Source: JAEUSG01 sp964590225
Lineage (GTDB): Bacteria; Fibrobacterota; OXYB2-FULL-49-7; JAEUSG01
Reading direction: 5' to 3'
Length of the DNA stretch: 64,000 nucleotides
NCBI GenBank assembly: GCA_964590225.1
Contig: CAZPWS010000007.1
Span: forward strand, 16,947 to 80,946
Both the position numbers and the translations under genes were made by a program. The notes beneath the pieces were generated by a model. It searched no databases, was not told the origin of the DNA, and saw only the letters and a list, made by a program, of their open reading frames with translations. Of the stretch, positions 17,204 through 25,833 are shown in pieces. The first letter of the stretch is position 1; each line of letters starts with the position of its first letter.

Positions 17204-17395
17204 ATGGAAAAACTGTATAAACCAAGCGATGTTGCCCGACTTTGCGGTGTAACTACACCAACAATTCATAATTGGATAAAAAAAGGGGTGCTAAGGGTAA
17301 TTAGTCTTCCTCACGGCAGGAAAAAAATTACAAAAGAGGGGCTGGAACAGTTTCTTATCGAAAGCGGCATGGAAGGAATTAAGCTCGAAGGCTGA
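17204..17395 (+). CDS. Single-domain MerR-like HTH protein (BldC/excisionase type)
   Basis: The 63-aa product is almost entirely one winged helix-turn-helix: YKPSDVARLCGVTTPTIHNWIKKG (helix-turn-helix, about 5-28), then a wing with SLPHGRKKIT and a last helix EGLEQFLIESG. It lacks the coiled-coil and ligand domain of full MerR regulators. Its size and layout resemble BldC and phage excisionases, which bind DNA cooperatively at direct repeats. It lies 11 bases upstream of livH and faces motA, so it may control one or both. No integrase is near, so an excisionase role is unlikely. Confidence 0.75.
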   Translation: MEKLYKPSDVARLCGVTTPTIHNWIKKGVLRVISLPHGRKKITKEGLEQFLIESGMEGIKLEG

Positions 17396-17406
17396 TTTAA
17401 CAAAGA

Positions 17407-18297
17407 ATGACCGTTGCCCTTCTTACCCAATTTTTGCTTGCAGGAATAACAGTAGGCAGTATTTATGCGATTACGGCCATTGGGTATAACATAATTTACA
17501 ATGCAACAGGAGTAATAAATTTTGCACAGGGAGAATTTTTAATGGTTGGAGCGATGAGTGCCATTGCTTTTTACCGTTTTCTTCCTCTTCCTGCCGCACT
17601 AATTCTTGGAATTATTGTTACAGCATTAGTAAGCCTTGTTGTTGACCTGCTCTTTATACGAAATGTTAAAAATCCAACCGTTCTTAAGATTACAATAATA
17701 ACCATCGCTATTTCGATATTGTTAAGGGAAGCCGCACTTCATGTGTGGGACGAAAAGGTCCGGTCGTTGCCCTATTTCTCCGGAACTTCGATTTCAACAA
17801 TTGACTTATTGGGAGCAAAAATTTCCCCACAGACACTATGGGTTTTGGGCGGCTCTGCGCTTATGATGGTGGTTTTATCGCTTTTTTTTAAATATACAAT
17901 GACAGGAAAAGCTATGCGCGCCTGTTCCGCAAACAGAAGAGCCGCTCTTCTTTGCGGAATACCTGTTGGCCGGTTAACTACACTTGCATTCGTGCTTGCA
18001 GCCATTACAGCCGCTTTAGCCGGCTGTCTTATATCGCCAATTACCTCCACTCAGTACGACTGCGGCACACCTCTCGCAATCAAAGGTTTTGCAACGGCTG
18101 TATTTGGCGGACTTGGCAATAGCGGAGCGGCCGTAGCTGCCGGTCTTATTATAGGATTGCTGGAGACTTTTAGTGTCATGTTACTTCCGGCAGCCTTTAA
18201 AGATGTTGTTAGCATTGCTATACTGCTGTTGATCCTTTTTTTACGGCCCTCGGGACTCTTTGGCAAAAAAGATTTAGGAAAATTAAAAGCTTTTTAA
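17407..18297 (+). CDS. livH: Branched-chain amino acid-type ABC transporter permease LivH
   Basis: This is an inner-membrane permease of the LivH family with about eight hydrophobic helices. The conserved N-terminus (GSIYAITAIGYNIIYNATGVINFAQGEF) and the central ACSANRRAALLCGIPVGR loop, which contacts the ATPase, are both present. Length 296 aa is normal. It is followed 3 bases later by livM. The ATPases LivG/LivF and the binding protein LivK are absent from the window, so the substrate (branched-chain amino acid, urea, aromatic or other) cannot be inferred. Confidence 0.88.
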   Translation: MTVALLTQFLLAGITVGSIYAITAIGYNIIYNATGVINFAQGEFLMVGAMSAIAFYRFLPLPAALILGIIVTALVSLVVDLLFIRNVKNPTVLKITIITIAISILLREAALHVWDEKVRSLPYFSGTSISTIDLLGAKISPQTLWVLGGSALMMVVLSLFFKYTMTGKAMRACSANRRAALLCGIPVGRLTTLAFVLAAITAALAGCLISPITSTQYDCGTPLAIKGFATAVFGGLGNSGAAVAAGLIIGLLETFSVMLLPAAFKDVVSIAILLLILFLRPSGLFGKKDLGKLKAF

Positions 18298-18300
18298 TCT

Positions 18301-19368
18301 ATGAAACAAAGGTCTGTCCGTTCTTTTTCTATCATGATGTCTATCGGTATTTGTTGTCAACTTGCTCTATCACACCTTGGAATTCCCTACTACCTTACAC
18401 AGCTAACCATGGCGGCATATTACGGGCTTGTTGTGATCGGCCTCTCTATGCTTATGAGCTATGCCGGACAAATATCCATTGGCCACGCGGCTTTTTTTTC
18501 TATTGGGGGTTATACTACAGCCTTTCTTTCAACAATTAACTTATTGCCACATCAAGAAAGTTTTTTTGTGAAACTACTTTCTTCCTTTGGCTTCACCAGT
18601 TTAACTCTCGATGTCTATGGAACAACCCTTCTTCGCTTAAGTCCATGGCTTGCTATGCCTGTTGCCATTCTGCTGCCTGTTATGCTTGCAGCACTGATTG
18701 GAATTCCTGTTTTAAAGTTGAAGGGACATTATCTCGCGATGGCTACTTTGGGGTTTGGTACAATTATTTATAGAGTATTTCTTGGTACTGCCTCGTTGGG
18801 AGCGGCAGACGGTATTTCAGCTGTTCCCCCACTTAATCTGCCATTTGGTTTGTCAATTAGCGGATCTGCTTCAGCGCGTGTTTCGAATTTCTATGCTGCA
18901 TGGTTAATTCTCTCCGTTGGAACTCTTTTGTTGCTCAATCTGATCAATTCCCGTACGGGTAGAGCATTAATGGCTATGCACGATAACGAGGAAGGCGCTG
19001 CTTCGTGCGGAGTTGATGCCTCGAAAATCAAACGGGGGGTATTTATTCTAAGCGCCTTTTACGCCGCATTTGCAGGAGTAATGCTCACCCATTACAACGC
19101 AGGCATTGGACCGTCAGAAGCGTCAATTATGAAATCAGTTCGGTATGTTGCACTTGTCGCGGTGGGAGGAACCAGCGGATTGTTTGCCACTGCTATTCTC
19201 TCTATTCTTCTTAACTTTCTTTCGCTTAGAGGCGTTTTTGGAAGTTACGACGATGCTGTGTTTGGAATAATCCTTCTTGCCATAATGATTTTTGCACCAA
19301 ACGGACTACCGTTAAAATTAAAGGAAGTAGTCAAATGCCTTCAATTTAAAAGACATTCCGGCAGATAA
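18301..19368 (+). CDS. livM: Branched-chain amino acid-type ABC transporter permease LivM
   Basis: LivM pairs with LivH to form the membrane channel. The 355-aa product has about ten helices and the family segments LSMLMSYAGQISIGHAAFF (about 50-68), LKLKGHYLAMATLGFG (about 139-154) and the MAMHDNEEGAASCGVD loop (about 222-237) that engages the ATPase. LivG, often fused or adjacent, is not present; the next gene is an esterase. The ATG at 18301 has no visible ribosome-binding site, consistent with coupling to livH. Confidence 0.88.
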   Translation: MKQRSVRSFSIMMSIGICCQLALSHLGIPYYLTQLTMAAYYGLVVIGLSMLMSYAGQISIGHAAFFSIGGYTTAFLSTINLLPHQESFFVKLLSSFGFTSLTLDVYGTTLLRLSPWLAMPVAILLPVMLAALIGIPVLKLKGHYLAMATLGFGTIIYRVFLGTASLGAADGISAVPPLNLPFGLSISGSASARVSNFYAAWLILSVGTLLLLNLINSRTGRALMAMHDNEEGAASCGVDASKIKRGVFILSAFYAAFAGVMLTHYNAGIGPSEASIMKSVRYVALVAVGGTSGLFATAILSILLNFLSLRGVFGSYDDAVFGIILLAIMIFAPNGLPLKLKEVVKCLQFKRHSGR

Positions 19369-19387
19369 TAAGGAAATTTTATTTAGG

Positions 19388-19416
19388 TTGTGAAAAAAAT
19401 TCTTGAGAGTTATTAG
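19388..19416 (+). promoter_or_regulatory. Candidate sigma-70-type promoter upstream of the esterase gene
   Basis: TTGTGA (19388-19393) and TATTAG (19411-19416) each match four of six consensus bases and are separated by 17 bases, the ideal spacing. They lie between the livM stop and the esterase start, about 20 bases upstream of the ATG. This would let the esterase and oxidoreductase be read separately from livHM. It is a weak, consensus-only prediction. Confidence 0.3.
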
Positions 19417-19436
19417 TTATCAGCGAGGAGAAATGC

Positions 19437-21203
19437 ATGCATAGCAAATATTTTAAGTTTGCCTTATTATTTACAATCAGTCATTTGTTCGGTGGTCCAT
19501 CAGTCAAAATAGAAACTCATGACCTGAATCATAGCATATTCATACAAAGAGAAAATCTCGATAAGATTACTCAACCAATGAGATTAGATTCCTTAGCAAA
19601 TGAGCCATGTTTTCTTTCTGATAAAGCTTTAACAAAATCCCAGCCACTTCCTGAAACTTCATCCGTAGCTGGACAAGTGATTTTTTCATTTGAAATTGAA
19701 AAAGAAGACAATTACACTGTACTGGCAAAGGTTTTTTGGAAAGACGGTGGGAGTAATTCTTTTTGGATCGCTTTGGATACAATGCCATATGCGCGGCTTG
19801 GCAATGATGGCAAAGAAGGGGAGTGGATTTATGTTAAAGGACCTTCATGGAAGTTGAAAGCCGGCAAACATAAACTGACAGTACGCGAAAGAGAAAAAGG
19901 AGCCGCAATAAGTTCTATAATCCTTTCTCCGGTTCCAGAATACATGAGTAACGAACTGGTTTTCAAAAATACCGTAATGGTTATGGATTCGTCATCATTC
20001 AAGGAAGGCAGGTATTACTCACAAGATCAAAGGCTATTAGTAGCTCCTCCTTATGCGTTATATCCAGAAAGTTCTGGCTTGATAATTTCACTTTTTTTCA
20101 TAGATACTTGCAAAGAAGGTATTCTCTTTTCAAAAGCGAAGCTGCCGCTATCCATTAAGTCACCAACTGGCCATATTCTTTATTCTGGCAAAATTATCGC
20201 ATCATCTGAAATTCGTGTAAACTTAACAACACCGATTTCAGGAAAGTATATACTGCAAGTGGCAAACATATCAAAGGAATGGAATTTATTCGATAAAAGG
20301 TTTACAGAACTTGAACAACTCATATCACATCTTAAGCAGAAAAAAAATAAAACCTATGATGAATTGTTTTGGCTGCCTACCTTATCATTACATAGAGAAA
20401 ATATTTTGCGAGGATATAAGCAGAAGAGATTAAACGAAAATTACTTTCCGGAACAGGACTATGTTTTATCTCAATTCTTGCGCGCTGAAACAATCATGGC
20501 AGCGATCGGTAAAAAAAAATTTGAAGCTTTAATTAAACCAGGGGTTACGGAATTTGCGTATTATTCGTCTTTTGACAACACTCTTTGTCCTTTTGTGGTA
20601 CATCTTCCAGATTCATACTCCTCGTCAAAAAAAACGCCGTTCATCCTCTATTTACATGGTAGTAACGGCACTCAGTGGGAAATTCAAAGGAACTCAGAAT
20701 CAAGCAAACGAAACATTAAAGATCTCAAGATACCAATTGTATTACCATTTGGAAGAGGAAATTCCGGCTATGTTGGCCCTGCCGAAAATGATGTGATAGA
20801 TTTAATTCGCATAGTGACGCAGAAATTTAATTTTGATTCTTCAAAAATTGTTTTATCAGGGTTTTCAATGGGGGGAATAGGGACTTGGTACCTTGGATGC
20901 AAATATCCCTCTTTATTTTCGGTGCTTGTTCCTATTGCCGGAGCTCTTCCGTGGGAATGGAATTACGATCGCTACCAATGGCGCCCTGCTGGCTCAATGT
21001 TGCCTGAAGATTGGGGTGGTAAAATCATGATTATGCACGGGACTAACGATGAATCTGTCAAGATTGATAATGCCTTATCCGCGCAGACAAGTTTGCTTAA
21101 GGCAAATATTCCGTTTCAGATGCTCATTTCAAAAGATCCACATATTATTCCAATAACTTTGTTCGACCTTTATAATAATATTTTCGAAATTTTACAGAAT
21201 TGA
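19437..21203 (+). CDS. Secreted alpha/beta-hydrolase esterase with N-terminal carbohydrate-binding-like region
   Basis: The 588-aa product starts with a signal peptide (about 1-21). Residues about 75-170 look like a beta-sandwich binding module (aromatic-rich, with EIEKEDNYTVLAKVFWKDGG). The C-terminal domain (about 385-588) is an alpha/beta-hydrolase: LYLHGSNG oxyanion region, nucleophile Ser477 in GFSMGG, Asp538 in HGTNDES and His569 near the end. It resembles polyhydroxyalkanoate-depolymerase/feruloyl-esterase-type enzymes, so the substrate is probably an ester on a polymer. ATG 19437 has GAGGAG six bases upstream; an ATG four bases earlier stops at once. The gene looks richer in A/T than its neighbours. 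Confidence 0.8.
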   Translation: MHSKYFKFALLFTISHLFGGPSVKIETHDLNHSIFIQRENLDKITQPMRLDSLANEPCFLSDKALTKSQPLPETSSVAGQVIFSFEIEKEDNYTVLAKVFWKDGGSNSFWIALDTMPYARLGNDGKEGEWIYVKGPSWKLKAGKHKLTVREREKGAAISSIILSPVPEYMSNELVFKNTVMVMDSSSFKEGRYYSQDQRLLVAPPYALYPESSGLIISLFFIDTCKEGILFSKAKLPLSIKSPTGHILYSGKIIASSEIRVNLTTPISGKYILQVANISKEWNLFDKRFTELEQLISHLKQKKNKTYDELFWLPTLSLHRENILRGYKQKRLNENYFPEQDYVLSQFLRAETIMAAIGKKKFEALIKPGVTEFAYYSSFDNTLCPFVVHLPDSYSSSKKTPFILYLHGSNGTQWEIQRNSESSKRNIKDLKIPIVLPFGRGNSGYVGPAENDVIDLIRIVTQKFNFDSSKIVLSGFSMGGIGTWYLGCKYPSLFSVLVPIAGALPWEWNYDRYQWRPAGSMLPEDWGGKIMIMHGTNDESVKIDNALSAQTSLLKANIPFQMLISKDPHIIPITLFDLYNNIFEILQN

Positions 21204-21224
21204 AATAGGATGGAGATTAGTCAA

Positions 21225-22565
21225 ATGCCTTCGATTCAAACCATTTGCGAACCATTAAGAGAGATCCCTGTTATTGCAGAAGCTGATATTTGCGTTCTTG
21301 GAGGTAGCTGTACCGGAGTCTTTGCCGCAGTTCGCGCTTCGCGCCTTGGCGCAAAGGTTGTTATTGTAGAGAAACAGAATGCTTTTGGCGGTATGGCAAC
21401 ATCAGGACTTGTGACCTGCTGGCATTCACTTTATGATACCTCTTTCGAAAATCGTATTATCGCCGGCCTTACTCTTGAAACAGCTGAGAGGCTGAAAAAA
21501 CGAAATGCCATAATCGAAAAATGGGGCAGCCACGATTTCGGTTATATTTTCAACTCAGAAGAGCTAAAAATTGAACTTGATGAACTTGTAACAGAATCGG
21601 GTATTGTACCATATCTTCACACTTCGTTTACAGCACCCTATCTGGAAAATGGGGCTCTAAAGGCTGTAATTGTTGAAAATAAATCTGGCAGAGGAGCTAT
21701 TCGTGCAAGCCTTTTTATTGATGCAACAGGAGATGGCGACCTTGCACACAGGCTTTCGGTTCCATTTGTTGTTTCCAGCCACTTACAGCCTCCAACCATG
21801 TGCGCTAAAATCCTTGGTACAACCGGCATACCAGTTGGTTCGCTTGCAATGGAGCATCGGGCGGAATTCAATCTCGCAGAAGACTGGGGGTGGAGTGTTC
21901 AAATTTCCGACCAGCCCGATATTCGTCTCCATGCCGAACTACATGTGTTCGATACAAACTGTGCCGATGGTGATAGTCTTACTCGCGCTGAAATCGAAGG
22001 CCGCCGACAGGTCAGAGCAACCATGGATATCATTCGTAAATATGTAAAGGATCGAAAGATACAACTTATACAACTTCCATCATCTATAGGAATAAGGGAG
22101 ACGCGTCGCTTTAAGTGTATTTACAAACTTACCGAACAGGATGTTCTTACCGGTCGCCATTTTGAGGATGCAATTAGCTATGGCAGCTATAGGGTAGATA
22201 TACACCATCAAGGCACACCTGGCATTACTTTGCGTTATCTTGACGGTACGGAGCAATCTTATAAAGAAAAAGGGTGGAAAAAAGGCAGATGGCGTGAAGA
22301 GACGAAAGAAAATCCAGTCTATTATCAAATTCCCTATCGCATCATGGTTCAGGAAAACTACCCGAATCTTCTATTGGCTGGTCGCATGGTGGATACTGAT
22401 GCTGGCGCGTATGGTGCTATTCGGGTTATGGTTAACACAAACCAGCTCGGTGAGGCTGCCGGTGTGGCAGCTTTTCTTGCTTTGCATTCTGGTAAAGCAG
22501 TTAGAGATATAAATATTCCTCAATTGCAAAAAACAATGGCTGATGGAGGATCAATATTACATTAA
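21225..22565 (+). CDS. FAD-dependent oxidoreductase (FAD_oxidored type)
   Basis: A Rossmann FAD-binding fold begins at about residue 20 (ADICVLGGSCTGVFAAVRAS) and ends the first strand-helix unit with VVIVEKQNAFGGMATSGL. The glycine motif reads GGSxxG, with Ser at the second Gly. A second FAD contact is the FIDATGDGDLA segment (about 160-170), and GRMVDTDAGAYGAIRVM lies near the C-terminus. I chose ATG 21225, with GGAG nine bases upstream, over ATG 21210. It starts 21 bases after the esterase stop, so the two are likely co-transcribed. The substrate is unknown. Confidence 0.78.
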   Translation: MPSIQTICEPLREIPVIAEADICVLGGSCTGVFAAVRASRLGAKVVIVEKQNAFGGMATSGLVTCWHSLYDTSFENRIIAGLTLETAERLKKRNAIIEKWGSHDFGYIFNSEELKIELDELVTESGIVPYLHTSFTAPYLENGALKAVIVENKSGRGAIRASLFIDATGDGDLAHRLSVPFVVSSHLQPPTMCAKILGTTGIPVGSLAMEHRAEFNLAEDWGWSVQISDQPDIRLHAELHVFDTNCADGDSLTRAEIEGRRQVRATMDIIRKYVKDRKIQLIQLPSSIGIRETRRFKCIYKLTEQDVLTGRHFEDAISYGSYRVDIHHQGTPGITLRYLDGTEQSYKEKGWKKGRWREETKENPVYYQIPYRIMVQENYPNLLLAGRMVDTDAGAYGAIRVMVNTNQLGEAAGVAAFLALHSGKAVRDINIPQLQKTMADGGSILH

Positions 22566-22594
22566 GAATTGCTAAAAGCCCCAAGAGCCTTGAT

Positions 22595-24646
22595 TCAAAA
22601 TGAATTGATTTGCCGGCATACAACTTTATTGTAGGCGCCTTCTTTTTCAATTATAATTTCTTTATCCTTGTACAAATAGTGTGTTGCAGGAGGTTGAAGT
22701 CTTGTAATAAAAAGGTCATTTGTATTGTCTGGGGCTTCCGCAAAGATTCGATACCGGCTTTCACCAATAGCACCTATCTGCTTTTCATCAATATCGGGAG
22801 ACAGGAGAAATCCGGCGGCACCTATTCTGGTGATGGATTCCAGAGTCCATCTGTTAACGCAATAAATGTATGGTCCTGCGATAACCTTTATTTTACTTGC
22901 AAACTGTTGCATAAAAAAGAGCCAACCAATTGATGGGGCAACCAATAGTTTACGCCCTTCTTTTATTTTCAACAAAATGATTTCTTTCTCTTTTGCAAGG
23001 CTGTTTTCAGGGGTAAAAAGCGCTGGCGATTCGTATGGGCGGCTAATTTGTTTGTCTTTATTAGTATCTCCAGCCAGTAATTCTGATTTGGAGCGATGGA
23101 TAGTAATCAGATTCGTTTTTCTTAAGTGAATACTGTTTTCTGCGCTAACTCTGTTTTTTATAACCTGTTCTTCAATTGATGCGCACAAAGTTCGCCACAT
23201 ATTCTTGATTGTCTTTGGAGGAATAAATTTTCCCGAAGGCATTTCGATGCTAACAGACGCAACCTCAAAAGAGTAATTGCCGCTTTTGCTAAAAATGGCT
23301 TTTATTTTGTCAGCTAATTCATTTCTGCTGTTATCGGAGTCCATAAGGTTTTCAACGGAAATTACGCTGTTTAAAATAAGTGTTGAGTTTTGCGATTGTG
23401 CGGCGCAAATAAAGGAACCTTCTTTCCACTTAAGGGAGAGGTTTATTTTTTCACCTTTTTTACTGTTAATTGCCCTGCAAAAGAGCTGGGAAAAGTCAGA
23501 AGGAAGGCTGGCTCCTATATATATTGTTTTTAATTTTTCGTTTGTAGCTATTGCGCTTTTATTTTTCCATGTGATAATGTATGTGTTTGCCGACTGTTTA
23601 GTATTAAAATCAAGAAGAGTGCCTTCACATACAACTGCGCCATTGGAGCGGACAATTCTGATTTGCGACCCTTTGTTTAGTTTTGTTTTTACAAAAAGTT
23701 TAATTTCTCCATTTGTTTTAATCTCTGCCGGTCCAATTTCCTCGCCTATTGTTCCTTGGGAGTCTGGTGCCACTATTTTTCCGTATTCTTTCTCTGTAAA
23801 GTAGCCGGCAGAGGATGCTCTTTGGCTTTGAAGTCTGGAATTTGGGGATATGGTGCCGCTATTTGCATATTCGTCAAGTAATTTTCTGTAGTATGAAACA
23901 GTATTATAAACAAAGTCGGCTCTTTTTAGTCTTCCTTCTATTTTAAACGAGGTCAGATTTAGTTCGAGCAGCTCTTTTAAAATTGGGGAGGCATCGAGAT
24001 CTTTCATTGAGAAGGGGTGTAGTTTTTTTCCGGTAGGATCAAGATATTCATGGCGGCATAATTGTTTACATTCGCCCCTGTTGCCGGAAGACTTTAATAG
24101 ATGTGACGAGGCGAGGCAGAGTCCGGAAAATGAAAAGCACATGGCACCATGTATAAAAACTTCATATTCCATAGGAACCCTGCTTTTAATTTGCGCGATT
24201 TCGTGTAGAGATAATTCTCTTGGAAGAATGATTCGTTTTACACCAAGTGATTTAAACGCCTCACATTGGAGGGAATTATGCGCGAAAGTTTGGGTAGATG
24301 CATGTAAAGCCAATTTTGGAAAGTGAGTAGCAACAAGATTCATAACACCAATATCCTGAACTATTACGGCATCGACCTCAATTTTCTCAAGAAAAAAAAG
24401 CAGGTCGATTAGCGCTTCAATTTCTGGATCGTAAACGATGGTGTTAAGTGTTACAAATATTTTTTTTTCGTTACTATGAAGAAAAGCGGTTGCGCCTTCA
24501 AGTTCATCGCGGGAAAAGTTTTTTGCCCGTTTTCTCGCATTAAATTCATTTACTCCGCAATAAACTGCGTCTGCGCCCGCTTTATACGCTGAAATAAGGG
24601 CTTCAGGGGAGCCGGCCGGTGCAAGAAGTTCGGGGATTTTATTCAT
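22595..24646 (-). CDS. U32 family peptidase-like protein (RlhA-type rRNA/tRNA hydroxylation)
   Basis: The N-terminal 250 residues match the U32 fold: LLAPAGSPEAL (about 7-17), QDIGVMNLV, ILPRELSLHEI and the Fe-S cysteine set C170, C177, C193 and C197 (HGAMCFSFSGLC, then ECKQLC). The long C-terminal region (to 683 aa) resembles DUF3656, found in RlhA, which hydroxylates C2501 of 23S rRNA, rather than the shorter TrhP, which acts on tRNA. Assigning the substrate by length alone is inference. It is a single gene facing its neighbours on both sides. Confidence 0.82.
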   Translation of the reverse strand: MNKIPELLAPAGSPEALISAYKAGADAVYCGVNEFNARKRAKNFSRDELEGATAFLHSNEKKIFVTLNTIVYDPEIEALIDLLFFLEKIEVDAVIVQDIGVMNLVATHFPKLALHASTQTFAHNSLQCEAFKSLGVKRIILPRELSLHEIAQIKSRVPMEYEVFIHGAMCFSFSGLCLASSHLLKSSGNRGECKQLCRHEYLDPTGKKLHPFSMKDLDASPILKELLELNLTSFKIEGRLKRADFVYNTVSYYRKLLDEYANSGTISPNSRLQSQRASSAGYFTEKEYGKIVAPDSQGTIGEEIGPAEIKTNGEIKLFVKTKLNKGSQIRIVRSNGAVVCEGTLLDFNTKQSANTYIITWKNKSAIATNEKLKTIYIGASLPSDFSQLFCRAINSKKGEKINLSLKWKEGSFICAAQSQNSTLILNSVISVENLMDSDNSRNELADKIKAIFSKSGNYSFEVASVSIEMPSGKFIPPKTIKNMWRTLCASIEEQVIKNRVSAENSIHLRKTNLITIHRSKSELLAGDTNKDKQISRPYESPALFTPENSLAKEKEIILLKIKEGRKLLVAPSIGWLFFMQQFASKIKVIAGPYIYCVNRWTLESITRIGAAGFLLSPDIDEKQIGAIGESRYRIFAEAPDNTNDLFITRLQPPATHYLYKDKEIIIEKEGAYNKVVCRQINSF

Positions 24647-24753
24647 ACCGACTGAAATAGTTATTTTGAGCTAATCAGACAAGGGCGGTATCGTACCCAT
24701 AATAAGTGTGGTTGCGAAAAATTATATTATGTGCCTAAATTGGAGGTTATTCT

Positions 24754-25410
24754 ATGGAAATTCAAGTTTACAGTATTTTGATTATGTTTGCTGTGGCCGC
24801 TTCGGCCTTTGCAACAGCCATTAATTCTCGCGGAATTGTGAGGGTGGTGATTTCTTATGTGCTTGCTTCGTTAATTCTAATCTTTGCTGTTTTTACCGCT
24901 GTTCGTTATTCGCAGGACAAAGAGATTGCGAAAGCTCTTAAAGAGCGGGAAAAAATGGAAGAACAGATTAAAAAAGCCGAAACAGAGGCAAGAATTGCGC
25001 TTACAAAAAAAATAGCTGATTCAATTGCTGCAATCAGTGTAGCTGCTCCTGTTGCGGAGCAACCGTCAACTTCGGTTCTTGCGCCAGTTGCTGCGGAGGG
25101 GCTCGCTTTAAGCAATGCTGTTTTAGGTGTCAATGTTAACGACGAATCCAAGGATTATGATCAGCTTGTTGTTCAAGCTCGTTCACTTCAGGCCCGGGCG
25201 GCGGCTTTAAAAAGAAAATTTGATTCTATTGCAAAAGAGAGTGATCCTAACCGGCCAACAGTGGAGAAAGGTATTAGATTTATTACGGTTGCTACCAATA
25301 CACTTTCTCTTTATTACCGGTCCGAAAACGAAACCGAAGAATCGGAGAGGTTATCTGTATATAAGCAGAATGCAAATGCTGCAAAGACAGCTTTTGCTTC
25401 TGTAAAATAA
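24754..25410 (+). CDS. Unknown membrane protein with coiled-coil region
   Basis: I do not recognise a family. The 218-aa product has two closely spaced N-terminal hydrophobic helices (about 4-21 and 28-48), then a charged heptad-like coiled coil (about 55-85), an Ala/Pro-rich linker (about 90-125) and a second helical region (about 135-218). ATG 24754 has GGAGG at good distance. It lies 39 bases upstream of gcvH in the same direction, but no functional tie to glycine cleavage is evident. Confidence 0.6.
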   Translation: MEIQVYSILIMFAVAASAFATAINSRGIVRVVISYVLASLILIFAVFTAVRYSQDKEIAKALKEREKMEEQIKKAETEARIALTKKIADSIAAISVAAPVAEQPSTSVLAPVAAEGLALSNAVLGVNVNDESKDYDQLVVQARSLQARAAALKRKFDSIAKESDPNRPTVEKGIRFITVATNTLSLYYRSENETEESERLSVYKQNANAAKTAFASVK

Positions 25411-25449
25411 TGTTAAAGCTTTTAATTTTTAGAGAGGAAACCTTAAAAA

Positions 25450-25830
25450 ATGGCAAACAATGTACCTGCAAATCTCAAATATACCAAAGAGCATGAGTGG
25501 GCTCTAATAAGTGGAAATGAGGCAAAAATCGGCATTACTGATTTTGCGCAACATGAATTGGGAGACATTGTCTTTATCGATTTACCTGCGGTTGGCAAAA
25601 TTGTCAAGCAGGGTGACTCACTTGGCGAAATTGAAGCTGTTAAAACAGTGGCTCCTCTCTATTCGCCATTATCCGGAAAAGTGGTTGAAGTGAACACCGC
25701 TCTCTCTAACGCTGCTGAAGGTGTAAATAAGGATCCATATGGTGAGGGATGGATTGTAAAGTTATCACTCGATAAACAGGAAGAGGTGGACGCTCTTATG
25801 GACGCAAAAACCTACGAAGGTTTGCTATAA
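25450..25830 (+). CDS. gcvH: Glycine cleavage system H protein
   Basis: The H protein carries a lipoyl arm that shuttles the aminomethyl group between the P, T and L proteins. The lipoylated Lys65 sits in EAVKTVAPLYSP; most H proteins have ESVK here, so Ala replaces the usual Ser. The N-terminal YTKEHEWA and the GDIVFIDLP strand are typical. Length 126 aa is normal. It starts the gcvH-gcvPA-gcvPB group, with 3 bases to gcvPA. No T-protein gene is in the window. Confidence 0.95.
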   Translation: MANNVPANLKYTKEHEWALISGNEAKIGITDFAQHELGDIVFIDLPAVGKIVKQGDSLGEIEAVKTVAPLYSPLSGKVVEVNTALSNAAEGVNKDPYGEGWIVKLSLDKQEEVDALMDAKTYEGLL

Positions 25831-25833
25831 AAC

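Noticed and set aside
17204..17395. Phage excisionase and integrated element
   Set aside because: Although the HTH type occurs in excisionases, no integrase, att-like repeat or other phage gene is near it.
22566..22594. Bidirectional terminator between the oxidoreductase and U32 genes
   Set aside because: The short convergent gap has no hairpin longer than a few bases and no T tract.
23277..23804. Plus-strand open frame of 175 codons inside the U32 gene
   Set aside because: Antisense to a strongly conserved protein with Fe-S cysteines, with no recognisable features of its own.
25411..25449. Glycine riboswitch before gcvH
   Set aside because: The gap is only 39 bases, too short for even a single aptamer.
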